This document shows, piece by piece, positions 55,640 through 63,694 of a DNA stretch of 64,000 bases. Position numbers and translations under genes: made by a program. Source of the stretch: CALGDE01 sp964655355 (GTDB taxonomy: Bacteria; Cyanobacteriota; Cyanobacteriia; CACIAM-69d); the NCBI GenBank assembly GCA_964655355.1, contig CAZZMD010000001.1, positions 62,001 to 126,000 on the forward strand, read 5' to 3'. Below the pieces are notes generated by a model. That model was not told the DNA's origin, did no database searches, and saw only the letters and a program-made list of their open reading frames with translations. Each line of letters starts with the position of its first letter. The first letter of the stretch is position 1.

Positions 55640-57226
55640 CTAGGGGCGATCACCCTTAACGCCAATGGTCGTGAGGTACAGCACCACCTCATCCAGGGGA
55701 ATATCCAGCAACTGATTGACCTGATCATCAAAAAAGCCAGCGATCCCGCTCGAGCCAATCCCAAGCCGTTCCGCCGCCAACCCTAGCCGCTGCCCCAGGT
55801 GACCACTGTCCATATGCAAATAGCGATAGGCGCGATCGCCCCACTTTTCAATGGCTTGGGACAGATTCGCCGTTTGGAACACCACCGCCGCCGCATCCCG
55901 CGCCAAATCCTGATAGAGCCCTAAATAATGCAAATCATCCTTGAACTGTTTAAACCGAATTTGCCGCAATTCCTGGGCATGGGGCGCGTAATAATAACAG
56001 CCCGGCTCTAACCCCTCCACCGCAGACACCGCCACAAACGTTTCCACCGCATCCAGCGCAAAATAATCCGGATAAGAATCTAACCCTTGGTCCACAAACC
56101 GTTGGGGCTGATAGGCAAACTGCAACAGACTAAACAGCTCCTCTGAAGTAATCGATCGCCCCGTATATTTCCGAGTGGATCGCCGGGTCATCAACGTATG
56201 TTCTAACCCCACCAAATCTTCACCCCAGAACAACAAATCCCCCCGCACGCGGTGGCTACTGCCAAAGGGGAAATTATATTTATCTCGCCCCGGCTTCGAG
56301 GCCTCCGTCATCAACCGCGATCGCTCGTAGGTCAACGATGTTTCCGAGGCATACGACTCCGGCCAACAGGAGCGTTCATGGAGCACCTGCCACAACTGTC
56401 CTGGTGCGATCGCCCCATCTTCCGCGGTGGAGGGATGGGGATCCATCGGCAGCGTGGTGGGCGTCAACGGGAGATATTGGGACTGATTTTGCAAATCCGC
56501 CAGGGCCGCGATCGCCAACGTTCCTTCCACATCCCGATCCAACCCCAGGAGATCATCCACCGCCCCATCATCAAACGCGCCGATGCAGTGGGGGCGATAA
56601 TCGGTAAACGCCCCCGCCAGCTCCAAATTCCCCAACACATGGCCCGTATCCAAGCAAATGCGGCGATAGGCCCGATCCTCATAGCGCCATACGGACCGGA
56701 AAAACACCGCCGTCGTCACGATCGCCAACTGGGTATCATCCAGCGCCGGATGCCAAAAACACGCCTCCCGTAGCCGCTGCCATCCATCCGCCGCAAACCC
56801 GGGCTCCTCATCGCAGCGCACCAAACCATGCGATCGCACCTGATAGTTATAAATGCCCGCCGGCAGCTCCAACGTCCCCCGGGACAGCACATACACCTCC
56901 GCCGGATAGAGTCCCCCCGCCGACGGCGCAGATCGCAGCATCAGATTGTATTGGGGCACCCGCGCCGTCATGCCATACACCCCCCGCAGCAACCGCGACA
57001 GGCGCGCCCAAAAAGCAGGATCCCCCGATGAAGTCACCTCAGCCGTCGCCGGGGGGGACGGGCTGAGATAGGGACGCAGATCGTAGGTCAGACCACCGGG
57101 ATAATGCTTGTAGCTACTGGGCTGCTGCTCCCAATTTAGCGATCGCCCCTGGCCCGCCAGGGTTTCCGGATCATACTTAGTGCGTTGATGGTACAAGTGT
57201 GCGAAGGAAGACCACAGAGTCGCCAT
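55640..57226 (-). CDS. SagB/ThcOx-type nitroreductase-like protein, two domains
   Basis: 528 residues from MATLWSSFAHLYHQRTKYDP. Two nitroreductase-like halves. The N-terminal half (to about 270) has LRSAPSAGGLYPAEVYVLS, LDTGHVLGNLELAGA and DLLGLD. The C-terminal half (about 300-528) has MTRRSTRKYTGRSI, the FMN-phosphate style motif, then MDSGHLGQRLGLAAERLGIG. SagB-type enzymes oxidise azolines in ribosomal peptide antibiotics, but such two-half versions also stand alone in cyanobacteria. No YcaO, peptide precursor or transporter is near. Function open. Confidence 0.85.
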   Translation of the reverse strand: MATLWSSFAHLYHQRTKYDPETLAGQGRSLNWEQQPSSYKHYPGGLTYDLRPYLSPSPPATAEVTSSGDPAFWARLSRLLRGVYGMTARVPQYNLMLRSAPSAGGLYPAEVYVLSRGTLELPAGIYNYQVRSHGLVRCDEEPGFAADGWQRLREACFWHPALDDTQLAIVTTAVFFRSVWRYEDRAYRRICLDTGHVLGNLELAGAFTDYRPHCIGAFDDGAVDDLLGLDRDVEGTLAIAALADLQNQSQYLPLTPTTLPMDPHPSTAEDGAIAPGQLWQVLHERSCWPESYASETSLTYERSRLMTEASKPGRDKYNFPFGSSHRVRGDLLFWGEDLVGLEHTLMTRRSTRKYTGRSITSEELFSLLQFAYQPQRFVDQGLDSYPDYFALDAVETFVAVSAVEGLEPGCYYYAPHAQELRQIRFKQFKDDLHYLGLYQDLARDAAAVVFQTANLSQAIEKWGDRAYRYLHMDSGHLGQRLGLAAERLGIGSSGIAGFFDDQVNQLLDIPLDEVVLYLTTIGVKGDRP

Positions 57227-57817
57227 GATGACCTCAAGCTCAAAAGTCTCCCCCAATTATCAACCCACCGACCGATCCGCCGCTGCCCCAACCAATACCG
57301 TCTTCTCCCCCCTGCATCCCTCCCCTGTAAACGGCCCATAAACGGGGCATAAACCCCACGTAACGAGCACCGACCGAGGGTCTTGCCCGATTCCCCCCCC
57401 AGTAACGATTGCGTCACAATGGCCACCAATCCTGGTCCCGAAATGGGGTTATCTAGACTTAAGATCATCTTCAGATATATCCCCGCGGCCGCCTTGATAA
57501 AGCGCAGTCCCTTGGCAATACCGTTTTGCCCCCTTTTTTTGAATCCCTTTTTTTGAATCCCTTTTTTTGAATCCCTTTCAAATTCCTTTCAAATCCCTTT
57601 CCTCCCCATCCAGCCTTCATCCAGCCTCCATCCAGCGTCAAGCGTCATAACGTTACGTATGGCGGATTCAGGTTGATGATTTCCCCTGGGCTGGGCATAA
57701 CTAGAAGAGCGGGTGAAACTGAACTATTGAAGAACCATTGAAATAGCGATCGCCCCAGTCCCTCTCTATTGGCAACCGGTCACCCCATCCTGGGCACCGA
57801 TTTACCCCCCTTCTCCC
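57227..57817. other. Leader region of the PilT-type gene, with a tandem repeat
   Basis: 591 bases without a gene. A 14-bp unit CCCTTTTTTTGAAT repeats three times at 57531-57572, followed by decayed copies (CCCTTTCAAAT). A C-rich stretch with CATCCAGCC/CATCCAGCG repeats follows to about 57635. The pilT-like start has no close strong Shine-Dalgarno. Confidence 0.55.
57531..57572. repeat. Perfect tandem array, 3 x 14 bp
   Basis: CCCTTTTTTTGAAT occurs three times without change, about 250 bases before the PilT-type start. A homopolymer T7 in each unit makes slippage likely. Confidence 0.9.
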
Positions 57818-59329
57818 ATGGCCAATCCGTCACGTCCCCCCGTTCCCCCTCCCCCTCCGCCATCGGGGGGTCAACGTCCGGCACCGCCCCCACCGCCCCC
57901 CCGTCCGACGGCGACCCCACCCCCACCGCCGCAACCGATGCAGGACGCCAAAACGGTGGCCATGGGCGCACCACCCCCGGTCATTCCGGCACCGCCGCCC
58001 CCGCCCGGCCAGCCCCCAGCCCCCGGGTCCTATTCACCCGACGGCGATGCCACCCAGACGGCCACCATGCCCGTTGGGGGAAGTGCCAGCAACATTCCCA
58101 CGGCGCCGGTCATTGCACCGCCGCCCATCACGGCTCCGGCCGCGCCGATGGTGACCCAAACCACGTCGGGGCCACCACCGATGCAGCAGGCCGCCCCAGC
58201 GCCCCAAGCACCGGTGCCGATGATGATGGCTCCCCCCCCCGCCATTCCCAAGCGGGCACCGTCTCCGGGACAGCCCACGTTACGGGATTTGGTCAAAGAG
58301 GCGGAGCAAACGGGATGCTCGGATTTACACCTCGGAGTCAGCGAAGTTCCCCGATTCCGCGATCGCGGTGATCTGCTTCCTCGGGAGTATCCCCCTACGG
58401 ATCTGGACACCTTCATGAGTTGGCTCCAGGAGATCCTTACGGATCGGGAAATCCGCGATTTCCAGGAAAACCTAGATTTTGACGGTGCCGCAGATTTAGG
58501 GTTTGTGCGGATCCGGATCAATATTTTCGATTCTTTGGCTGGACCAGCAATGGTGCTGCGTCTGATCGGGTCGGAAATTTTGACCATGGAGCAGCTCAGT
58601 CTACCGCCAGTTTTCCGGGATATTTGCCACTACCACAAGGGATTAATTCTGGTGACCGGCCCGACGGGATCGGGTAAGTCCACCACCATGGCGGCGATGT
58701 TTGACTACATCAATAAGAGTCAAACGAAGCACATCATCACCATTGAGGATCCGGTGGAATTCGTCCACAAGAGTCAAAAGTCTCTGATTAAGCACCGGGA
58801 GGTGGGTCGCCACACCCTGAAGTTTTTCAATGCTTTGAGGGGGGCGTTGCGTCAGGATCCGGACATCATGCTGGTGGGGGAGATTCGGGACGCGGAGACC
58901 ATGAAGATTGCCCTGAAGGCGGCGTCAACGGGTCACTTGGTGGCTGGGACGTTGCACACCAATAGCGCCATTAAGACCATCGAGCGGATTTTGGGGATGT
59001 TCCCCCCCAATGAGCACGATGCGGTGCGGGTGAGTTTGGCGGAGTCGTTGGTTTCGATCATTGCCCAGGGGTTGTGTAAGACCACGGATGGTAAGCGATC
59101 GGCGTATCACGATATTTTGATCGCCACCGATGCCATTAAGGAGTACATCGTCAAGGGGCAGTTGGATGAGATTAATCAGGTGATGTTGCAGTCGGATTTT
59201 GACGGCATGATCACCATGAATAAGGCGCTGTTTAATCTGTATCAGGAGGGGCGGATTACGGAGGAGGTGGCGCTGGAGAATTCGCCTACGCCCAATGAGA
59301 TGGCTCAGTTCCTACGGGGACGAATCTAG
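57818..59329 (+). CDS. PilT-family type IV pilus ATPase with long Pro-rich N-terminal region
   Basis: 503 residues. About 150 residues of Pro/Ala/Gly runs precede the PilT core, which begins near QPTLRDLVKEAEQTGCSDLH. Walker A GPTGSGKSTT (281-290), the Asp/His box text HIITIEDPVEFVHKSQ and the GEIRDAETMKIALKAASTGH segment are seen. The canonical AIRNLIRE of retraction PilT is degenerate here (AIKEYIVKGQLDEINQ), as in PilT2-like paralogues. It may power pilus retraction or act in phototaxis control. Stand-alone, with its own terminator. Confidence 0.92.
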   Translation: MANPSRPPVPPPPPPSGGQRPAPPPPPPRPTATPPPPPQPMQDAKTVAMGAPPPVIPAPPPPPGQPPAPGSYSPDGDATQTATMPVGGSASNIPTAPVIAPPPITAPAAPMVTQTTSGPPPMQQAAPAPQAPVPMMMAPPPAIPKRAPSPGQPTLRDLVKEAEQTGCSDLHLGVSEVPRFRDRGDLLPREYPPTDLDTFMSWLQEILTDREIRDFQENLDFDGAADLGFVRIRINIFDSLAGPAMVLRLIGSEILTMEQLSLPPVFRDICHYHKGLILVTGPTGSGKSTTMAAMFDYINKSQTKHIITIEDPVEFVHKSQKSLIKHREVGRHTLKFFNALRGALRQDPDIMLVGEIRDAETMKIALKAASTGHLVAGTLHTNSAIKTIERILGMFPPNEHDAVRVSLAESLVSIIAQGLCKTTDGKRSAYHDILIATDAIKEYIVKGQLDEINQVMLQSDFDGMITMNKALFNLYQEGRITEEVALENSPTPNEMAQFLRGRI

Positions 59330-59375
59330 ATACCTGCAATCTCGGGCGATCGCCCGATATCACGGTTCGAATAAC

Positions 59376-59419
59376 AAAAATCCCCTGTCTTCCGACCGAA
59401 GGAGGACAGGGGATTTTTT
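59376..59419. terminator. Terminator between the PilT-type gene and ictB
   Basis: AATCCCCTGTC and GACAGGGGATT form an 11-bp stem flanked by A5 on one side and T6 on the other. It can serve both convergent genes. A perfect 10-bp inverted repeat CTTAAGGGTC-AGC-GACCCTTAAG follows at 59448-59470, nearer the ictB stop. Confidence 0.9.
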
Positions 59420-59447
59420 GGTTTCGGGGGCGCTGCCCCCTGCCCCG

Positions 59448-59470
59448 CTTAAGGGTCAGCGACCCTTAAG
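59448..59470. repeat. Perfect 10-bp inverted repeat after ictB
   Basis: CTTAAGGGTC and GACCCTTAAG are separated by AGC. With the neighbouring GGGGGCGCTGCCCCC it gives two hairpins in a row beyond the ictB stop; perhaps a dispersed REP-like unit. Confidence 0.65.
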
Positions 59471-59479
59471 AATCCCGTT

Positions 59480-60904
59480 TTATGTTTCCTGTTGGGGGGC
59501 GGGCTGCCAGTGGCTGGCAACGATCGCCAGGAGGAGCCACCAAATAATTTGCACCTGAGGGCGGTACCAAATGGTGTCAACGATGCCATGGGTCATCATG
59601 CCGACGATCGCCGCGACAGCACCCAAGATCCAATACCCTTCAATGTCCCACTGACGTTGCAATCGACGACACTGAATCCAAGCTTGGTTAAAGGTAACCA
59701 CCAACAGCCACAAAAAGGCGATCGCCCCAATAAATCCGGTTTCAACGCAGATTTCTAGGATGACGGAGTAGGCGCTAAGGGCAGTAAATTTGGGGCGCTG
59801 GTAGAGGGGATAGATTTTGTTGAAGGCGTCGTTGCCGGGACCAATCCCCAGCAAAGGGCGATCGCGGATCATTTCCAAGACCGCCTGCCACACATTGATG
59901 CGGAAGTTATTGCTACTGTCCCCCCGCCCCGCAAAAATACTCATCACGCGAGTCCGAATAGGACCCACAAATAGCACCGCCCCAACGAGAAACAACACAC
60001 CGCCCCCCAACAAAAGGGGCAACGCCCACCGCCGCCAGAACGGGGAAAACCGCACGGACCACCACGCAACTAACAAAATGGCGATCGCCCCCATCGCCGC
60101 AACCAGCCCCAGCCAGCCTCCCCGACTATAGGTCAACACCAAACAGGCGCTATTGATCGCCACCATAAACACCGCCAAGGCTTTCGCCCCCCAACCCCGC
60201 CACGCAAAAATCGCCGCCACCGACAGGGGCACCGCCGGCACCAAATACCCCGCCAGCAAATTGGGATTGCCCAAGGAACTATAAACCCGCGTCGTCTTCG
60301 CCAGGGTAGATTCCGCATCCACCCACGTCGCCAACGCCGGAGCCCCATGGAAATATTGATGCATTCCATAGGCCGCCACCCCCAGAGCCGCATAGAGATA
60401 CACCGTAATCACCCCAGAACGCCCCTTCGGCGATCGCAATACCCGCGCCATCAGGGCAAAAAAGAATAAATACAGCGCCAACTTAATCAGCCCCGACAAC
60501 GCCGCCCGAGGCACCGGCGATAATCCCGTTGCCGCCAACGCAATCACCCCATACAGCAACAGGGGCAAATGCATCGGCGTAAACAGCCCCGATCCCAATC
60601 CCGGCGATCGCGCCAATCCCCGCCCGTCAGCCAGAGTCATCAAAAACCAAAACCCAACCGCCGCCACCAAGCCGATGCCAATGGGGCCCGTCCCAATAAA
60701 GGGCGCGCCCGCAAAAATCAGCGCCACCATCAACGCCCCAACCGCATCCCCATGGCGAATCAGGAAACTCCCCGACTCCCAAGATCCCAGCAAACCAATC
60801 CAACGCCCCACCCAACTGGTCTGCCGCCAATGGCCCAACGCAGTGCGGGACAAAAAGACCGCATCCTGACACGCCGCGATCGCCGAAGAATCCGTCAAGC
60901 CCAT
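59480..60904 (-). CDS. ictB: IctB family membrane protein
   Basis: 474 residues with about ten to twelve membrane helices (examples AVGFWFLMTLADG, LPLLLYGVIALAATGLSP). The family has a Wzy/O-antigen-ligase-like fold. IctB was named for inorganic carbon accumulation in Synechococcus, but its real activity has been debated, so transport of bicarbonate is not certain. The periplasmic loop with GRGDSSNNFRINVWQAVLEM and GIGPGNDAFNKIYPLYQRP is typical of the group. Between the PilT-type gene (convergent) and gun4 (60 bases upstream, same strand). Confidence 0.92.
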   Translation of the reverse strand: MGLTDSSAIAACQDAVFLSRTALGHWRQTSWVGRWIGLLGSWESGSFLIRHGDAVGALMVALIFAGAPFIGTGPIGIGLVAAVGFWFLMTLADGRGLARSPGLGSGLFTPMHLPLLLYGVIALAATGLSPVPRAALSGLIKLALYLFFFALMARVLRSPKGRSGVITVYLYAALGVAAYGMHQYFHGAPALATWVDAESTLAKTTRVYSSLGNPNLLAGYLVPAVPLSVAAIFAWRGWGAKALAVFMVAINSACLVLTYSRGGWLGLVAAMGAIAILLVAWWSVRFSPFWRRWALPLLLGGGVLFLVGAVLFVGPIRTRVMSIFAGRGDSSNNFRINVWQAVLEMIRDRPLLGIGPGNDAFNKIYPLYQRPKFTALSAYSVILEICVETGFIGAIAFLWLLVVTFNQAWIQCRRLQRQWDIEGYWILGAVAAIVGMMTHGIVDTIWYRPQVQIIWWLLLAIVASHWQPAPQQET

Positions 60905-60963
60905 GGGTTCTAGCCTCGAATAAGCCCCTTAATAATGAATCTCAAGCAGCGAATCTCAAGCTA

Positions 60964-61722
60964 CTAATCCCAAGCCGGATGATTCATCAACGCCTCCATC
61001 ACCCGCACCCCGCGCAATTGATTCGTCAGGGGAAGATGACCTTTAGGAGCATCCAACGTCCATTGAAACTCACCGGGATACCGCGTCCAATGATTCCCGT
61101 CTTTCCAATCAATCTTGGGCCAAAACGTCTCCCAATCCCCCTTAACGGCGGTCCATAGCTGCCGCTGCACGGAAAATCCAAATTTCCCAGACGAATAAAT
61201 CAACCACAACCGATCCAAAGTTTGCAGATCCAAAATCGGAAACTGCGGCACCTCGGTGAAATACAACCACTTGCGGTCAACGGCAGTCGGTCCCGCCAAC
61301 TCACACATCAGGGTCAAAGTCTGACGATCGCCCTCTTCAAACTCATGGGCCATCAAACAACCTTGAACGGGCTGATAGTCCACCTTGCACCCCGCCGGCA
61401 ACGCCGCAATGCCCTGGGGATAATGCTGTTGCAAAAAAGCCTTAACGGACTCATCCTCAACCGCCGCCAACGCATAATAGATCGCCCCCAACGCCAACTG
61501 ATCATCCGTCAGCGCCGCCTCCAACGACACCGGAGTCGGAGCGATCGCCACCGCCCGCTCCATCAACAACGGCCAACCCGCCGTCCCCAACGCCGCCACC
61601 TCAGCGATCGCCGTCAACTGCTTCTTCAAAGATTTCGCCGCCAACTTATCTCGCCAGGCCTGGAGTGCCTCATCAGATCGCTGGGACTCGTCGCGGATGG
61701 GAGCAGAGGTAGAAGGACTCAT
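60964..61722 (-). CDS. gun4: Gun4 domain protein, regulator of magnesium chelatase
   Basis: 252 residues from MSPSTSAPIRDESQ; a longer frame to 61887 exists but the extra part is Pro/Arg-rich and unlike the family. Helical N-domain (EALQAWRDKLAAKSLKKQ ...) and the GUN4 core, including PQFPILDLQTLDRLWLIYS, GKFGFSVQRQLW and ETFWPKIDWKDG (tetrapyrrole-binding groove). It stimulates Mg-chelatase ChlH in chlorophyll synthesis. The C-terminus (EALMNHPAWD) is near normal length. Its upstream region has a perfect inverted repeat. Confidence 0.94.
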   Translation of the reverse strand: MSPSTSAPIRDESQRSDEALQAWRDKLAAKSLKKQLTAIAEVAALGTAGWPLLMERAVAIAPTPVSLEAALTDDQLALGAIYYALAAVEDESVKAFLQQHYPQGIAALPAGCKVDYQPVQGCLMAHEFEEGDRQTLTLMCELAGPTAVDRKWLYFTEVPQFPILDLQTLDRLWLIYSSGKFGFSVQRQLWTAVKGDWETFWPKIDWKDGNHWTRYPGEFQWTLDAPKGHLPLTNQLRGVRVMEALMNHPAWD

Positions 61723-61843
61723 AGGGAACAGCGATTTAAAAGAAGGTGTTAATGGGTCCAAAGGTGTGGGTGCCCCAGGCCCCATAATGCGGCAGCAGCC
61801 ACGGGTGGTGATTGGAATGCAACCCATCCTAAATCCGGAGAGG

Positions 61844-61868
61844 GTTTCAGACAATCTTAGTCTGAAAC
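61844..61868. promoter_or_regulatory. Inverted repeat upstream of gun4
   Basis: GTTTCAGAC and GTCTGAAAC are perfect 9-bp arms with a 7-base spacer (AATCTTA), about 120 bases ahead of the gun4 start and 59 bases after the preceding gene's stop. It may be an operator or a weak terminator without T-tract. Confidence 0.55.
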
Positions 61869-61926
61869 GTTCGCTTGAACGGTTCACAACCGAGGGATTC
61901 TAGCAAAGGAGCAGGACGCCGCCCCC

Positions 61927-63270
61927 TTACCAATCATCCCAATCCCCATCGTCCCCCTCATCACCGAAATCCTCCCAATCATCATCCGGCGGACGCAACA
62001 CCCGATACTCCGCATCCATCACAGACTGCCGCTTCGGCTGCGGTGGCGCTTCCGACTCCGGCGGCAAATTCAGCGGTTTGCGATCGCCCCGACGGCCCTG
62101 GGACCGGCCCGACGGAGACGCAATCACCTCCTCCGACTCCCCATAATCAGCAGCCCTGCGGGAATTTTCCCGTTTCGCAGACTCCGATCCCCCAGGCCTT
62201 TCCCCCGGTTTTCTCTCCCCAAGGGTAATGGGCGGTCGCGAGGGCCCACCGTCAGCAGGCGACCCCCTAGGCGACACCTTAGGCGGCACATCCACCGGCG
62301 GCGGCGTAATTATCGGCCGGGGAGCCGGCGCTGGGGACGAAGTCGATGGCGGTGCCGGTGGTGGAGGTGGGGGCGGTGCCGGTGGCGGCGTCGATCGCCC
62401 CCCAGCCCTCGCATCTTCAGCCCCAGCACCAGCACCATCCCCCTCAACATCCCCATCCTCGCGATAACGATAGGAATAAACCGACCCAGACTGCCGCTCC
62501 TCCACCGGACGCCCAGCCTTCTCAAAATTTTTCAGTTGGGGAGTAGGCTCCGAATCACGCCTATCAGCACGCTCCGTCCGCTCCGTCCGCTCCGCCCCAG
62601 ACTCTTCTGGACGGCGAGACGCCCCAGGGCGAGACTCCCCAGGCTGAGCACCCCCAGTCACCGGCGACGGATCCGAAGAAACCGGGGATTGCTGACGCGA
62701 TCGCGGCGGACGCCGCCCCGTCCCCGGCCGCACCCACGCCTCATCCTCATCCCACTCCGGCTCATAATCCCACCCCTGCCGCGATCGATTGGGCTCACTC
62801 CACCCACCGATCACTTCTTCCAATTCGCCCTCCGGCGCTTCTTCCTCGCGAACCCGACGACGAGGCGATCGCCCCCGTTCAGCCGCCGCATCCCCAGCCC
62901 CGCCAACACTCCACTCATCCTCAGGTCCAGCCGAAGCAGCCCCATCCCGACTCGAAGCCCCTGGCTCCTCCTCCCAAATCTCCTCCGCCAACGACTCCAC
63001 CACCTGCCGCCGGGACGATCCCCGCCGCGCCCCCGGCCGCGCCGCCCGCAACTCCGGCTCCCGCCGCGATCGCTGAGATCCCGACCCCAGCAGCATCAAC
63101 AACCCATTCCCCAGGACACCGATCGCGATCGCGCCCCCCATCCAAACCCCCAACGGCAACGCCACCAACGGCTGCCCCAACACCACCAAAGGCAACACCG
63201 TCGACAAATTCTGACCCACCACCATCAGCACGCCCACCAGGGCTGCCAGGAGCAACACCAACCGCCCCAT
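61927..63270 (-). CDS. Long disordered protein with N-terminal membrane helices
   Basis: 447 residues from MGRLVLLLAALVGVLMVVG; a GTG two codons earlier is possible. Two membrane helices (3-20 and about 33-60, VWMGGAIAIGVLGNGLLMLL) in a LapA-like hairpin arrangement. Then nearly 380 residues of highly charged, low-complexity sequence follow: Arg/Glu/Ser-rich blocks, Pro runs, and a final acidic DDDWEDFGDEGDDGDWDDW. Not recognised. Such N-helix plus disordered tail proteins could organise membranes or bind ribosomes or RNA through Arg clusters, but this is a guess. Confidence 0.68.
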   Translation of the reverse strand: MGRLVLLLAALVGVLMVVGQNLSTVLPLVVLGQPLVALPLGVWMGGAIAIGVLGNGLLMLLGSGSQRSRREPELRAARPGARRGSSRRQVVESLAEEIWEEEPGASSRDGAASAGPEDEWSVGGAGDAAAERGRSPRRRVREEEAPEGELEEVIGGWSEPNRSRQGWDYEPEWDEDEAWVRPGTGRRPPRSRQQSPVSSDPSPVTGGAQPGESRPGASRRPEESGAERTERTERADRRDSEPTPQLKNFEKAGRPVEERQSGSVYSYRYREDGDVEGDGAGAGAEDARAGGRSTPPPAPPPPPPPAPPSTSSPAPAPRPIITPPPVDVPPKVSPRGSPADGGPSRPPITLGERKPGERPGGSESAKRENSRRAADYGESEEVIASPSGRSQGRRGDRKPLNLPPESEAPPQPKRQSVMDAEYRVLRPPDDDWEDFGDEGDDGDWDDW

Positions 63271-63432
63271 CAGCACTGCCCCCTACAAACTCATCAACAT
63301 CATCAAAACCGCGACCATCAAAACCGCGCCATATCTCCTAAGCATCCTACTCTTCCCTTCCTCCCCAATCCTCTCCCCCCAACACCATTGTAAATAAATA
63401 TAATTTTGTAGTTTTAGATACAGAAAAGGTTC

Positions 63433-63438
63433 TATAGT
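63433..63438 (+). promoter_or_regulatory. Possible -10 element TATAGT before the small basic ORF
   Basis: TATAGT lies 53 bases before the start in an A+T-rich stretch. No good -35 is at 17 bases (TTGTAG is 21 away). The 5' leader contains a small hairpin GAGCT/AGCTC (63447-63461), and a purine-rich GGGAG (63476-63480) sits 10 bases before the ATG as ribosome binding site. Confidence 0.4.
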
Positions 63439-63490
63439 TTATTCACGAGCTCAGAAAGCTCATGTCCTTCGTCCTGGGAGACCACTCGCT

Positions 63491-63694
63491 ATGACTACTA
63501 CTAATGATCGCGCCCGTGCCCTCATGATGCGCCGCCACCAAACCATCAAGCACCGTCAGCAGACCCTGCTCTGCCGGTCAAGCGCCATCGCAAGCTTAGG
63601 CAGCACCGCCGTTGACCACTACAGTCGCATCCAGGGCAAACTCGATCCCGCTGTCAGCCAAGGCTGCTCCCCCAGCGGCGTCGCCCTGAGCTAG
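63491..63694 (+). CDS. Small basic protein of unknown function
   Basis: 67 residues, MTTTNDRARALMMRRHQT..., Arg/His/Gln-rich in the first half (RRHQTIKHRQQTLLCR), more polar after, no signal or membrane helix. The start has a GGGAG site at the right distance. It lies alone, with an A+T-rich promoter-like region upstream and a strong terminator 120 bases downstream. The opening ARALMMRRHQ-type text reminds me of small cyanobacterial proteins without assigned role, but I am not certain. An RNA- or DNA-binding role fits the charge. Confidence 0.62.
   Translation: MTTTNDRARALMMRRHQTIKHRQQTLLCRSSAIASLGSTAVDHYSRIQGKLDPAVSQGCSPSGVALS

Noticed and set aside
62536..63393. Arg/Pro-rich plus-strand frame of 285 codons opposite the disordered membrane protein
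   Set aside because: Both strands stay open because of G+C-rich low-complexity codons. The minus-strand reading has membrane helices and a credible start; the plus-strand product is only RRPPSR-like sequence.
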